Under the pieces are notes generated by a model, which saw only the letters and a program-made list of their open reading frames with translations, searched no databases and had not been told where the DNA came from. 59,240 bases of DNA from Zygnema cylindricum. Its lineage: Eukaryota; Streptophyta; Zygnematophyceae; Zygnematales; Zygnemataceae. The first letter of the stretch is position 1; the number at the start of each line of letters is the position of its first letter. The DNA lies in assembly GCA_037447655.1 (NCBI GenBank), contig JBBHKE010000640.1, positions 1-59,240 on the forward strand, given 5' to 3'. A program made the position numbers and the translations under genes. This document shows, piece by piece, positions 1 to 12,232 of the stretch.

Positions 1-1100
1 CAACCGAAAAGGAGAAAGAGAAGGGGAGGCAGATTGAGGGGGAGAGGTAACGGAGAGGATGAGGGAAAGGGAGAGGAAGAGGGAAAGGGAGAGGGAGAAG
101 GGAGTGAGAGGTAGACAAAGAGGGAGAGGGAGAGGGAGAAGGGAGTGAGAGGCAGAGTGAGAGGGAGAGGGAGGGAGAGGGAGAGGGAGAGGGAGAGGGC
201 AAGGAAGAGGGAAAAGGAGATGGGGAGGCCAACCAAAAAGGGGGGGGAGAATGGGAGGCAGATTGACGGGGAGGGGAAGAAAAAAAGGTAGAGGGAGAGA
301 GAGAGAGATGGAGTGAGGGAGCACTAGATTGAGAGGAAGAGGGAGGTGGAGAGGTAGAGGGAGAGGGAGAGAGGAGGAGAGGGAGCAGCATATTTAGAGG
401 GAGAGGGAGGGGGAGAGATAGAGGGAGAGGGAAGGGGGGAGGTAGAGGGAGAGGGAGAGAGAAAGGGAGTGGGAGCGGTAAAGTGAGAGGGAAAGGGAGC
501 GGCAAATTGAAAGGGTGAGGGAGAGGGAGAGAGAGAGGTTGAGGGAGCGGTAGATTGAGAGGGAGAGGGAGATAGAGGGGGAGTGGGAGAGGTAAACCGA
601 AGAAGAAAGGGAATAGGAGAGGAGGATTGAGAGTAAGAGGAAGAAGGAGTGGTTGATTAAGAGGGAGAGGGATATGGTGATGGGAGAGAGAGGTAGATTC
701 AGAGGGAAAGGGAGAGGGAGAGGCCAACCGGAAAAGCTAGGGGGAAGGGTAAGGAGATTGAGGAGGAGAGGTAACGGGATTTAGAGAGGGAGAGGGAGAG
801 GGAAAGAGAGAAGGAGAGGGAGAGGGAGAGAGAGAGGCAAAGGGAGAGGGAGGTAGAGGGAGAAGGAGAGGGAGAGAGAAAAGGTGAGGGAGAAGGTGAG
901 GGAGAAAGAGAGGGAGAGGGAGCGACAAATTGAAAGGGATAGGCAGAGATTGAGGGGGAGGGAGAAGGAGAGTGAGGGAATAAGAGAGGAGATTTGAGAG
1001 GAAAGAGGGGAAGGAGAGGCAGATTGTAAGGGAAGGGAAAGGTAGAAAGAACGGAGAGGCAAATTGTAAAAGAAGGGGAAAGGGAAAAGAAAAGGATAAA
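1..1100. repeat. GA-rich low-complexity tract
   Basis: The + strand is almost pure purine, built from shifting units such as GAGAGGGAGAGG, with a few non-repeat words (for example CAGATTGAGG and GGTAGA) that recur every 50-100 bp. The recurring words suggest a longer, decayed unit beneath the simple repeat. The open reading frames on the - strand are Ser/Leu/Pro strings and are not genes. The same kind of sequence returns at 32880-33290, 42550-43560, 51160-51340 and 57777-57850. Confidence 0.9.
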
Positions 1101-1372
1101 CGGATAGCGCATAAGGTCTTTAAAGCATTTGGTTTTGACATTTTGTTGTATGGTTCAAAGAAGGCTAGATTGTAAACTAATCACTCGAGGATACGGGGGG
1201 TCGTTACAACGACCGTTATTATAAAGGCAAAGGTGAAATATGAGGTTGTTCCCCGAGAATGAGGGGTGATTAGAGGCAGGACAGAAAGGTGAATAATATT
1301 ACAAGACTATTAAAAAATGCTTTCAGTTTGTTTGTTTCTACAGAACATGGACACGCGTCAACAGAGCGGCCG

Positions 1373-2888
1373 TGTCGTACTATGGTCGTAAAAGAAGTAC
1401 AGCGGAACATGTACCTTCTTGTACCTCACATTCATTTGATTGGTTAGGGTACACTAGTAGTAGGTTTAGAGAGGGAGTTTAGGACTTAGAAAATAACTAA
1501 GGTTGCCGCCTCTCTCCCAGAGTGCTACTATATTTATAGGCCATCTTTGGCTGGCCATAACTTAATGCTCAGGTAGCAATTTTAGTGATTTTTTTTGCTG
1601 CAAACTCAAGGGAGTCTAAGCTACACAACGTTATAGTCGGTTAGAGTTTTTGCGTGTCGGGGTGGCACTTATTCATTGCCAAAGTCAAAGGTGAAAATAT
1701 TATCCTATAGGCTTATTAAAAGATGGACATTCTGTGGACCAATGGAAGTCACAGAATTACAAAGAGATGGTGGCAGATATGATGACAACGTCAATCCCAT
1801 CTCCCATACTTAAATTTTGCAGAGAACATTGTGGACTGAAAACAAAAGGTGACAAGAAAATAAGGGTAGTGTTGAAATAGGTGCTTTCTTTATCTATATT
1901 TTCTAGGTCAGTTTTAGAGGAATAAAACATAAGTGTTATCTAGGCTCTTACCCCACTCTCTCTCTGGTCTCCATACTTGTTTTAGTCACTAATGACCATA
2001 GAGAGAGAGAGAGAGGGATAGATTCATAGCTGCAAGAGTAGTTAGAGAGGAGAGAGGACAGTCTAAGAAGAACGTACCAAAAAGATACAGACCAACTAGG
2101 TATTGATCTTGGTCCCTATGGTTTGCAGAAATAGCCGGCAGCCTTGTCCTATAGTCTAGGACGTGTGCTATGATACATAGGGTTCGATAACTACTTAAAG
2201 ATGAACATGCGGAATAAACCGATTAACTACATTTACGAGAATCTCACATAGAGTCAGAGCGAATTTCGTATGCACGCGTGTACCGCACTAAACAAATTGA
2301 TTAGACATTAATTTGAACGGGGGACATCAAACGTCTGTGTGGATTGGACAGCTTACATCTAAATCGGTATCACGGAATGGTCGTTTTGGCGGTTTATCGA
2401 CGTTACGTCACTGGATGACACGTGGCGCGCCATCATTGGAAAGCGAAATCTCCGGGGGGCATCAAGATGAGTCTAAGTGTGACAAACGTCCTCACTAAAG
2501 CTATGTCTTACCTTTCCTGTACAGAAGGTACCGCCGAACCTGTATTTTCTTGTACGGTACAGTCATGTGATTGGTGATGTATAGCAGTAGATAGGGGTTT
2601 AGAGAGGGGTTTTATGACTTAGCAATTTCTATGGGTAGCCCCCTCCCAAAGTACTTGTACAAATAGGCATTTTTGCCTCTTCATAACTAATCGCTTGTTT
2701 TGGGCATTTTAAGAGTTTTCTTCTCCTATGGGTTCAGGGGAGTCTAGACTACACAAGGGTGTAGTCATCAACATATTTTGCCTGCCAAGGTGGTAGTTGT
2801 TCTTAGGCAAAGGGGTCCATTGAAAATTCACCAGAGGCTTCATAGTCAAATGGGAATTATGTGATCCAATGGGGGATACAGAATTACA
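1373..2888 (+). mobile_element. Putative degenerate short LTR retroelement (TRIM/LARD-like)
   Basis: Two direct repeats, 1373-1761 and 2504-2888, align over their length. Both begin TGTC, share TGATTGGT and GTTTAGAGAGGG blocks and a TATA-like AT-rich word (near 1530 and 2660), and end CAGAATTACA, so each starts TG and ends CA. Just after the first repeat, at about 1768, TGGTGGCAGA resembles the initiator-Met primer-binding sequence with two mismatches. The roughly 740-bp interior has no gag or pol reading. No matching target duplication or clear polypurine tract was seen. It could instead be two copies of a dispersed non-LTR repeat. Confidence 0.4.
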
Positions 2889-3241
2889 AATATGTTCGAC
2901 GTTCACACGGTCGACCACGCGGTTGCTGGATGAATATGTGCGAACGTAATTTTTTACAACCTGGTTTGATCCATTTTTTAGACCGCACATTCTCATGCGT
3001 TCGCGGTTTCTAAACATCATAAATTGGAATTTTTCACTTACAAAGGTTTAGTTTTGTACGGTGTGACACTAACCTTGCACCACACTATTTAAATGACAAC
3101 GTAATTCCGTTTTTACGCTAATTGGAAAAAAAACCCTAAATGGCGTAAAGGAAAAAATAGAATATTTTATGCTATTTAAGAATTTGGAAAAAAAATGCGG
3201 GACCAAATTAGAGTTCAATACGCTAATATCGATTGGCGGTG
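2889..3241. mobile_element. Truncated TA-flanked TIR element (Tc1/mariner-like), right end
   Basis: The right terminus reads CGATTGGCGGTG followed by TA (3242-3243), the same end as at 22658, 24494 and 29374. The interior contains the block ACCGCACATTCTCATGCG, which is shared in inverse orientation with 22370-22400 and 24170-24200. No left inverted repeat is present. The copy seems cut off where it meets the upstream LTR-like repeat. Confidence 0.6.
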
Positions 3242-3646
3242 TACTATACAGTACTGTTGCATGCTACCCATAACGAATATCGGCCAATACAGTATTAGAT
3301 TTTCCCGTACAATTGTAGAATATTACAGTAAAGTACTGTACTTCTTTAACTTGACATGGAAACCAATGTAGAACTCGCGAGGTCTGGTAAGAGGTCGCAA
3401 ACGGTTAACTGAAATCGTAACCGACCGTTTATCAACCGCCCGCGTCGGATCCAGAACGAATTCGGTTGCCAATTTTGGGGGGGTTGGGCGGATTCGGGCG
3501 GGTGATTCACGAAAAAAAAAAATCGGTAAAGGTCGGGTAAGCAAAAATCCAAAAAAATTGAAGGTTTTGTACTGTCTATACTATCCTACATTATTGTACT
3601 TTGTACTCTTGGTATCGTGGAAGGTATAAGGGAGAGGTACCACTAA
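3242..3646. other. Intergenic, no gene; hAT-like remnant sequence
   Basis: No coding signal. The stretch 3400-3540 has the CCGAATCCG/CGGATTCGGG style of words also seen in the short hAT-like element at 13144, but without recognisable ends. A run of nine A residues lies near 3510. Confidence 0.4.
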
Positions 3647-3856
3647 AGGTATGGTTACATCAGACGAAAAGTGATGTTTAATACAGAATTTTGTACTTTC
3701 CCGTACCATGTCGAACTATATTTTTGTGGGTTTTTTGAAAACAAGTTAACAACATTACAGAAAATAAGATTACGATTCTCCAAGTATCTGGGAGAAAACA
3801 TCGACCGTCTGATTACATTATGGTCTTCATCTGCGAAGCAATCGCTCCATCCGCCA

Positions 3857-3899
3857 TGTAATGGTGAACCCACCTCGCGGAGGTGGGTTCACCATTACA
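3857..3899. repeat. Long hairpin inside Harbinger-like element
   Basis: The 20-bp arms, which begin TGTAATGGTGAACCCACC and continue to CTC, are separated by a 3-base GCG loop and pair perfectly. The core CACCTC...GAGGTG is shared with the hairpin at 48559-48583. It is 210 bp from the element's left terminus. Confidence 0.9.
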
Positions 3900-4245
3900 A
3901 AACCTAGTCAATTTGCTACACCCGGACAATAGACACGTGCGTCGATGAAAAATGAAAATTTTCACACGTCCCCAAAGTCACGTGCCTTCGGACAAGGTGA
4001 CCGTAAAGTCTTTGCCGAAAAGAAATACGGCTTTTTCCTGAAAATCAGCAAAGTGAAGGAGATCTCTGAGGTACATTGGCGCGGTACACTTGCGAAGTAC
4101 ACGTACCTAATACGCAAGTACGGATTTACATACGAAAATGGTCGGTTTATAAATCTTTGACGATTAGATTTGATCGTCAAATTACCTTACGTGGAGCCAC
4201 TCAGATCATAACACGTATGTAAAAACTTATTTACAGACTATACGC

Positions 4246-5092
4246 TAGTGTTGGGAATCGGGTAAATTCATATCGCGATAATCTCGATATTCGATATATC
4301 GAATATCGATCGAGCAGGATCCTCGATATATCGTACCGAAACCAACATAAATTATCGCGATATATATCGCGATATATAGTATTTTTAAAATTATTTTTTT
4401 TATTTTTTATATAATATGTTATTTTAGCGAAAAAGTCAAATTGTCTAATACGCCACGTACGCCGTGATTTTCGTTCTGTGACTTAAAGGTAGACGCCGCA
4501 AAATGTAACCGACAAAAAAGTACTAATTCTGAAATTGTAATGATTAATTATTTGGGGTATGGTTACGCGAGGAGGTCTTTGTAATAGTATCGACAGAAAA
4601 ATTTATGTATTACAGAGGCCTCGGGTACATCGCGTATCTTTTGTCAAAAAGTTTTACATACGTGTTCTGATATGAGTGGTTCCACATAAGCTGACTACCA
4701 AATTTCAAAAATCATCGAATATTTGGAAACCGACCTTTTTCGTCTGGAAAATCGTACCTGCGTATAACGTACGTGTACTTCACAAGTGTACCTCGTCAAT
4801 GTACCTCAAAGATCTCCTTCACTCACTTTCAGGAAAAAACCGTATTTCTTACCGGCAAAGATCTTACAGTCACGTTGTCCGAAGTCACGAGACTTTGAAA
4901 ACCTGTGGGATTTTATTTTTCTTATATTTTTTTTAAGCCTCAATATATTGACGATACGATATATTGGCGATATATCGGCGATATATCGCGATAATTTGAA
5001 ATTCGATATGTCGAAGCGATATATCGATTATCGGGTACCTGAAATTCGATATATATCGAATATCGGCAAACGATCCTCGATACCCAACACTA
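4246..5092. mobile_element. Non-autonomous hAT element with perfect 8-bp duplication
   Basis: The terminal inverted repeats are TAGTGTTGGG at the left and CCCAACACTA at the right. Both sides carry CTATACGC (4238-4245 and 5093-5100), an 8-bp target duplication as expected for hAT transposons. The subterminal parts (about 4260-4385 and 4940-5080) are dense in self-complementary words such as CGATATATCG and TATCGCGATA. The middle (about 4555-4905) holds an inverted, truncated copy of the same Harbinger-like repeat in which this element is inserted. No transposase is visible. Confidence 0.85.
4555..4905. mobile_element. Truncated inverted copy of Harbinger-like element within the hAT
   Basis: Begins GGGTATGGTTAC, the terminus of the host element, and runs as the reverse complement of the flanking sequence at about 3962-4245 joined to 5093-5216. 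The part corresponding to 3647-3960 of the host is missing. The copy therefore lies opposite in orientation to the element around it. Confidence 0.65.
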
Positions 5093-5492
5093 CTATACGC
5101 GATGTAACCAAGGCCTCTGTAATACAGAAATTTTGCTGTCCGTACTATTACAGAGACCTCCTGATGTAACCATAATGTCCGTACTATTGCAGAGACCTCC
5201 TGATGTAACCATACCCTAATTTTGTAGTTATTCGGATATGGGTGGTACGGGTAGTCGCGAGAAATCGACTTTCGGTTAAAATTCGTTAACGCGTTTCGGG
5301 TAACGGTTATCAATTTTGGAGCGTGACATAACCCGGTCGGGCGTCGGGTACTCAGATTTTGAAAAAAAAATAACGGTCGGTTTCGGTTATCTAAAATTTT
5401 CACTTTTGCGACCTCTGAGTCTGGTGACGTAGTCGATACAGCGATATATCGAGCTGCAAATTTCTTCTAACTCTTCTGCATCAAGAATCTAA

Positions 5493-6449
5493 GGGTACGT
5501 CCCCATGTAATCGGTACTTTGATAAAGTATTTTGGACTGTAGTAAGGATTCTCCGTACTACTTTGAAGAGCGTCCCTATGTGCTAAAATGAATTCGTAAC
5601 TTTGGAATGTGACGGTTGTAGACGTAGGTACAACTTGTGACGATTGAAGGCGACTACGAAACTTCCCACGATTGGTGACGCCAACAAAAACAACGACAGT
5701 GGTAGACGTCTAGATTTTTATGAAATCGTAGATGTTTAGGGTTTGGTGATATTGTGACGTCACGCTCACTTATGACAACGTCGACGTCACTGATTCAATA
5801 ACTTTCTGCCATGGTTTTCCGATTTCGTTTTTTCTACTTTTCTCGCTCGACTTGCCATTAAAAAAAAACCTAAATATTGTCAAAAATAATATTTTTAAAA
5901 TATCTTTCATTTTATACCAATATTGTCGTCTCTCATTCTAAAAAGTGTGAGTTGTAAGCGATGGTGTGAGAGGGAGAGGGGAGAGGCGACGACGGCGCAA
6001 AATTTTGCAAAGGACCCCATGAATGAAAGTGGAGGTCCGAGACCCCTGCCAGATTTTTTTCCGTACATGCGCGTGACGGCACGGAGAAAAATAGCGAGGA
6101 CTCTCCCTCGTCCTAAAATTTTCACACTCTTGTCGCGCGTCCGTGGGTCATTTTTCATTCGCTGTTTGGGCGGTACTTGAACTAAAATCACCCCCTCGAG
6201 GTGATTTTGGATGAAGTTTTTTTTTGGGCTGGATTCTCTTGCCCGGGGGTCGAAAAGGGGAAAACGCCAAAATGCGTTCACATGACGACAAACACGCCGT
6301 ACATCCAAAGTATGAATTGACGTTTACTAATTTACTTTACTTTGGTAAAAATGATTTTTTCGTACGGCTAAAGTTTTTTTCAAAGTTCCCTGAATTTTAG
6401 GGCAAAAAGACAGAGAAAAGTAGATACTTTAATACATGGGGACATACCC
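5493..6449. mobile_element. Harbinger-like TIR element (TAA target), just upstream of SNX1
   Basis: The ends GGGTACGTCCCCATGTA and TACATGGGGACATACCC are inverted repeats flanked by TAA (5490-5492 and 6450-6452). Length is 957 bp. It has a hairpin at 6184-6208 and no transposase. Its right end lies 130 bp before the SNX1 start codon, so it forms most of the proximal upstream region of that gene. Confidence 0.75.
6184..6208. repeat. Hairpin inside Harbinger-like element
   Basis: The arms AAAATCACC and GGTGATTTT flank a loop containing CTCGA. It is shorter than the hairpins at 3857, 18484 and 48559 but lies at a similar distance (about 241 bp) from the element's right end. Confidence 0.75.
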
Positions 6450-6579
6450 TAAGACGCGATAATGTATTTTGTTTTCATCTTTCTACCTTCTTCTTTCTTA
6501 CTCTCCTGTCTGTTATCCCTAGATAGATTAGAAAACGTGAAACTTCTTCCTGTCTAATTACCTTACCGCGCTTAAACAT
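6450..6579 (+). promoter_or_regulatory. Short SNX1 upstream region after transposon end
   Basis: Only 130 bp separate the Harbinger-like element's right end from the proposed start codon. It is pyrimidine-rich (TCTTTCTACCTTCTTC) with no clear TATA box. The transcription start therefore lies either here or inside the transposon. This is inferred from spacing only. Confidence 0.35.
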
Positions 6580-9500
6580 ATGGATGCCGAGGTATTGTCT
6601 CTCTTCCTTTTTCTTGCCTCACTTCTCGTGATTTTCCTAATTTCTTATGATCCATTCACCTCTGAATTCTGATAATTTATAAAACTGAATTGATTACTTG
6701 TTTTTTGTGACAGGCTGGTGGGAATGAAGCTCTCCTTCATTCGTCGGAGCCAATTTTGGAGATTCAAATTACTGATCCTGTGAAACAGGGAGATGGAGTC
6801 CAAGCTTATGTCTCATATCGTGTCAGTCTTAAGGTATTTCACTTGTAACTTCTTAGGCAAAAGATTGATTCTATTCCCATTAGTATGGATCCCAGCTGCA
6901 TGTGAAGTGTTTTTCTGGCAACATTTGAGTTGCCTGTGGTGCTTTTAATGTGATATAGACATTGGATATTGACATCAATTATTCTTAGCAGCAAGAATTG
7001 CACAGGTCCATGCCACGCATCAAGTCGAAACTTGACTTATGTTCATGGATAAATATGATATGTGGCTCACTTTCAACCATTTCACACTGACTTTTTTTTA
7101 AGTCAACGGTGTATCATATTTAGTGACTGGTAAATTCAAGTTGCCATTGGTTTTCTCGATTTAGCGAGGTTAGCTCTGAGAAACGTGGATGCATAATTTC
7201 TTCCGCGAAAGAATGGGTGGAATGCCGGATGCAGACAAATATGCCACAATACAGGTATAGCACGTCATTTGTAATTCGACGGTTCAGCGACTTCCTATGG
7301 CTTCATGACCGTCTCGCAGAACAAAACAAGGGAATAATTATACCTCCCTTGCCAGAGAAGAATGTTGTTGGTAAGTACTACTCAAGCATTCTGTATTAGT
7401 GCAGTGAAAGATTTGTTTCGGTACATGGATGAATGAATTCTGTGTCCTGTATGGCAGAGAAGTTCCGTTTCAGCGCTGACTTTATTGAGGCGCGACGCCG
7501 AGCTCTCAATTCTTTCTTGAACCGTGTTGCCGCACATCCTCAATTGCGGTTCAGCACAGACCTTCAGCTTTTCTTGGAGGCCAGTGAAGATGTTTGGGTA
7601 TGATATCACCTTTGTCATACCCTTCATGTGAACTGAAAATACCATGGTGTTCTCTCTTTCTTTTTTTCAGTTCTCAAAAGATGGCCACCGTTGTTTTATT
7701 ATTGTCCCTTTGTTTTCCTGGTTCAAGCATTCGATCTTTTATCATGCCTACACTCACATACCATTAGGGCTAAACTTGCCCAATCCTTATAAATGGTCAT
7801 AAATAGTTGGAAACTGGACCAAAAACTTTGTGAAGCTTCTTAAGGTAATTCAGATCATAAGTTGGCTCTTGTACTTTTGTTAGGTCGTCGGTAATAATTG
7901 TTGATTTATTAAAATTGATGACTGTGGATTTTGCAATAAGCAAAGCAACTAGTGTGGACTGCTATATTTGGAACCGCAGTATCTTCCATGGATAGTATTT
8001 AAGAGGTCAGTCAGTGCTATAACATCGTTTTTCATCTGGAGGTCGTTGGATGAAAGTATTAGGATGTCATTTTGACAAAGATGATTTGATTGCGGTTTGG
8101 GCTGACTGGAGCAGACTATTCAGACAGCTCGGACAGGGGATACGAGCTTGTTTTTAGGAAAGACCAGCAATTTTATGCAAATGTTTAAGGTTTGAGCCAT
8201 ATCTCTCATTTTCCAGTTTCTTTTGGTGAATGGCTGCAGCAGGAAACTGTAAAACAAGCTATTTTCTCTCTTACTCCTTTTTTTCATCTGTCACAGGATG
8301 TACAATCAAGTCTCAGCCAAGTTGTGCTTGGCAAGGAAAGAGTAGAAGAGGAAGTAGACATTGAGAACGAGGCAATAAAAGAATATTTGCAAACTTTGGA
8401 GGGGCATCTGGTGGAGGTACAACGTCATTCATTGCGACTTGTGAAACGCCAAAGAGGTGATTTCGGAATCTTTGTATTCGTGAAGGTTTTTTTAGCGTTG
8501 TTCATTGTAGACGCTGGACAGAAGCCGACAATTTTCTAGAGCCTCACTGCCCATCAATATCAGGATAAAGAAATCATTATTATGACAACGAAATTGGTAT
8601 CAATGATACTAGCTAAGTGTTGAGTGATGTGTAATGTAGCGGATGTCATTGGCATTTTTCTTTATAATTTTTGTAGGCGCAGCCAAATTCGTATTATTAA
8701 CACTAATAGCGATGGGCACCTGCTCTCTCCCTCTCCCTCTCTCCCTCTCTCCCTCTTTAAGTGTACTCCGTTTAGATACCCTTCATGGCTCACTGTGCTT
8801 GCATTGTCGCAGAGTTGGGGCAGGCATTGGCCGAATTTGGAGAAGCAATTCTTCAATTAGGGAATGGTGAGGGAGGCCCTTTGGGCAAGGCTATGGCAGA
8901 GCTCGGTAAAAAGGCTGACAGGCTGGGAACAAGGGCACATGGTCAGGTGAGTTGTTTGCTCCTTTTTGTTTTTGTTTTCCAATAAGGTAATTATACATGC
9001 GATTACTGGCGTTACTGGCCAACACTCGCTGTAATTGTACTTTTCCTGTACTATTACTGCGATTACTGACCAGCAATGCCACTAATCCCTTATTTGTAAA
9101 TTACCCTATAAGTGCGCATCATTCACAGTTAATTTTACATGCTAAGTGAATTGGGGAGCTTCATCTTCTGAACTACTTGATGTGATATCCTTTGTTGAGA
9201 TGGAAACAGTCTAGGAGCTTTTTCTTTTATCTGGACATGCCAGATGCAAACTGATGATCTATCGTTCTTCTGATTCTTAAATACTGAAAGTAGGAAACAC
9301 CTTACACTTATTTTTTGGCATCAGTGTGTGTAGGCTAGTTAAGGGCAAAACATTCTCTGGTCGTTTCTTTGTGTTGCTGCTGCATGGTATACTCCCATTT
9401 TGTTTTTTTTTGTTTATAACTTCTGCTCTTTTTTTTTTCATTTGCAGTCATCAGAAATGTTACTAAATTTTGAAGAACCACTTAAGGAATACGTGCGCAT

Positions 9501-12232
9501 GGTACAGTCAGTGAAAGTGAGTTTTTCTTAGTCTTTACAATCCTGGATATTCGGCTTCGAGAGCTCTGAATGGAGATGAAATTTACTTCCTGCTGAGTAT
9601 ATGCTGAATAGTTTATTTTAGTTCAATTCGTGTTATTGAACAGTGTGATGAATTGTTTGATCACTCATTGCCACATTCGGAAAAGTTGAATTATGTTTCG
9701 ATGAAAGGTATTTAGCCCTACATCTTAAGTGGATTTTATCATCAGGCGACCGCACCGCCTATTGATATTCGTGTTAATCATTTTTCGGGCACTTAAACGT
9801 CTTTATTTTTTTTCGGCTGTTGGGTTTATTTTTAGGGACAGCAATCGGAAGGTAATTTTCTCAGCGTTAGATCTAGTTCATGAGTTGAAATTTATGTGAT
9901 GTGAAAAATTACCTTTAACTGGCCGTTAATAGCAATGGGCAGTGTAGTAGATGTGTGATAATTACATTCTTTTGGGATTAGTGTTTATCATCGTGAACTG
10001 GCACTTCTCATTAGCTCTAAGTTTTGGTGGTCTTTGTTTAGATTTATGTCACACCAAAGAGGTGGGATCGTTTTACTGATTGAAACCCGATTGAGCTATT
10101 AAAGCGCAGATTTAGCGTTATCTTGTAGGCTTTAGTTAACAGTATTTTGTCATATATCTCAAGGCCTCTCGTCAGCCCTGTTCCCATCTCAGTATTTTTA
10201 TCTAACCTTCTGATTTGCTGTATTTATGTTCATTATCTTATAAAAGAAGAACAATCTCCCTCTTTATTGAGGTGATTCTCCAGTAATTTATGGAAAGGAA
10301 GCTGTCAAAGTAGTCTGATGTTGTAAGTTGTGTATGCCGTGCAATAGTCAGTTTTAATCGAGAATCTTTCATTTATGTTTCAATCAAGAGTCCTTCAATT
10401 ATGATTTAATCGAGAATCCTTCAATTATGTTATAATCAAGAATCCTTCGACTATGTTTTAGATCAAGAATCCCTCGATTACGCTTTTATTGACATTCTTT
10501 CAGTTATGTTGTAATTGAGAATCTTTGAGTTGTGTTTTAATTGAGAATCTTTCAGTTTATTTTAATTGAGAATCCTTTTATTATGTTCTAATCAAGAATC
10601 CTTCATTTACTGTCAATCTATTCTTGAATGACTTTGACTTCTTCCCCAACGTCTGTAAAATAATTATTTAACGCAATCAAAGAATGCGGAATATGACTTA
10701 CAATGAATCAGACAAGGAAAAGTATATGGTTAGAAGCACAAATTGTAGGGAAAGTCGTATTATAATTAGAAGCACAAATTGTAAGGAAAATCTATATAAT
10801 TAGTTTCACAAATTGTAAAAAAAACCTACTTCATGTGAAGCACAAATTGGCTGATTGCTGAGCATGTTTTTTTTTTTGTGGGAAGATTGGCTCCAGGCTG
10901 TCATTGCTAATCGATCTGCAGCCCTAAAGAATCACCACGATCTATTAGCAGAATTGGAGGCGAAACGCTCTAAACTGTGGGTTCTTTTTTTCAACTAATC
11001 TCAATAAAAATTGAAACACACGTCGTTATTATCATTTTGGGTTCACTGGATTTCTTACAGTCAGGTCTAATTTTGGGTCTCTTTTCAGGTAGTCTTAAAT
11101 GAATTGGCGTTGCTGTCTCCTATCATGGTTCTTATATTGAATTGGTGTGGGTTTTATTTTTGGTTTTTGGTTGGGCGTGATTGACCTTTCTATGCGAATT
11201 AAGTGATGGGTAATAGGAGAGTGAATGATGCAGGGGGAAGATGAAACAGTCCCAATCAGGTGCTCGTCCTGAAAAAATTCAAGACTTGGAGAGAGATATT
11301 AACGATGTAAGTTCTTTCTTTCTCTCTCTTTCAAATGGTTCATAAATAATAAATATACACATGCATGTTAACCCTTGATATTAGGAGAGGTTGAAACGGT
11401 CAAATAGAGGTGATAATAGAACCTCGTTTACCTTACATGGTTGTAGCAAGTCCCACAATCTTGTAAGGTTTCGATTACACATGTTGGTTTGGTAACTGTA
11501 TTGTTAAAAAAATCCTGCACCAAATTTGTGGTTCACCGTTGATTGCAAAAAAGAAACGATGGTCTGATTTTTGTGAACGGGTGATGTATATTTCTGTTGG
11601 TTTGTGTGATATTCAACTTATGGAAGTTTTCGCTTACTGTTGTAAGGTCATGGTGAACTACACTTCTCGTCGCTATTAGAGTTAGTGAATTATTAGTCTT
11701 ACCACTTACATTATAATTTATCACACTAAAATGGGTGTTGTAAAGCGGCTCATTTCGGGCCCACTTAACTGAACAGTGTTATTGACATTAATTTATGGAT
11801 TAATTTAAAAACAACACCCACTTGAACTAGAGTGATTAGCTCTAACAGCGATGGGCAGAGTAGTCATTTATCTTTTCTCCATTAACTTTAATTGTGAAAA
11901 ACTCAATTACCTCTTATGCGTAATCCGTTGAAAATCAAGTACTGTTTACTTAAGCGTGAAAAACTCAAGTATCTGTTTCTCATGAGAGACCTCAGAAAGT
12001 TTTGCAGACGAACCGGAAGGCTGAGTTGGCGAAAGAGCAATATGACGCAATTGTCGAGCGAATGCGAATGGAAATGGTTCGTTTTCACGAGGAGAGAACA
12101 CGCGATTTGGGCTCCGTTTTCCTCGAATTTGCGAGATCTGAGGCAGAGCTCTCCAATGAAACGGCTCATTTGTGGCACGCATTGTTACCAACCATCAATT
12201 CTGCAAAACCTCCACTGACAGGAGGCTTGTAA
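6580..12232 (+). CDS. SNX1: Sorting nexin 1 (PX-BAR), 11 exons
   Basis: Exons: 6580-6591, 6714-6833, 7235-7370, 7458-7597, 8115-8189, 8297-8456, 8813-8946, 9448-9516, 10897-10976, 11234-11306 and 12008-12232. Together they encode 407 residues with GT-AG introns and consistent phases. The PX domain (about residues 18-133) shows the phosphoinositide-binding RRFSDF (59-64) and the PPLPEK loop (81-86). The rest (about 137-407) is a helical BAR domain with VLGKER, LVKRQR and the [11 protein letters not shown] motif. Plant SNX1 is of similar length (about 400). The family binds PI3P on endosomes, bends membrane as dimers and serves recycling of plasma-membrane proteins; this role is inferred from the family. 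The first exon codes only Met-Asp-Ala-Glu and is the least certain part. Exon 5 could start at 8124 instead, three codons shorter. Confidence 0.93.
10351..10610 (+). repeat. Minisatellite of about 28 bp in SNX1 intron 8
   Basis: About nine diverged copies of a unit like AATCAAGAATCCTTC followed by an ATTATGTTTT stretch run head to tail. Unit length varies from about 26 to 29. Directly downstream (10730-10850) a second short unit, AGCACAAATTGTA, recurs three to four times at roughly 45-bp spacing. Both lie inside the 1.4-kb intron between exons 8 and 9. Confidence 0.8.

Larger units (their letters stand above)
3647..5216. mobile_element. Harbinger-like TIR element (TAA target), host of a nested hAT
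   Basis: The left end AGGTATGGTTACATCAG and the right end CTGATGTAACCATACCC are inverted repeats, each flanked by TAA (3644-3646 and 5217-5219). A TAA duplication and G-rich termini fit the PIF/Harbinger type. The last 40 bp of the right end are duplicated in tandem (about 5138-5176 and 5177-5216). An 847-bp hAT element sits inside at 4246-5092. No transposase was read. A long hairpin lies 210 bp from the left end. Confidence 0.7.

Noticed and set aside
699-1141. Long Ser/Leu/Pro frames on the - strand
   Set aside because: Produced by the GA/CT repeat; no start context, no domain, and similar frames exist in several phases.
3857-3899. Hairpin as a bacterial-type terminator
   Set aside because: The DNA is eukaryotic nuclear, the hairpin lies inside a transposon, and similar hairpins recur in related elements.
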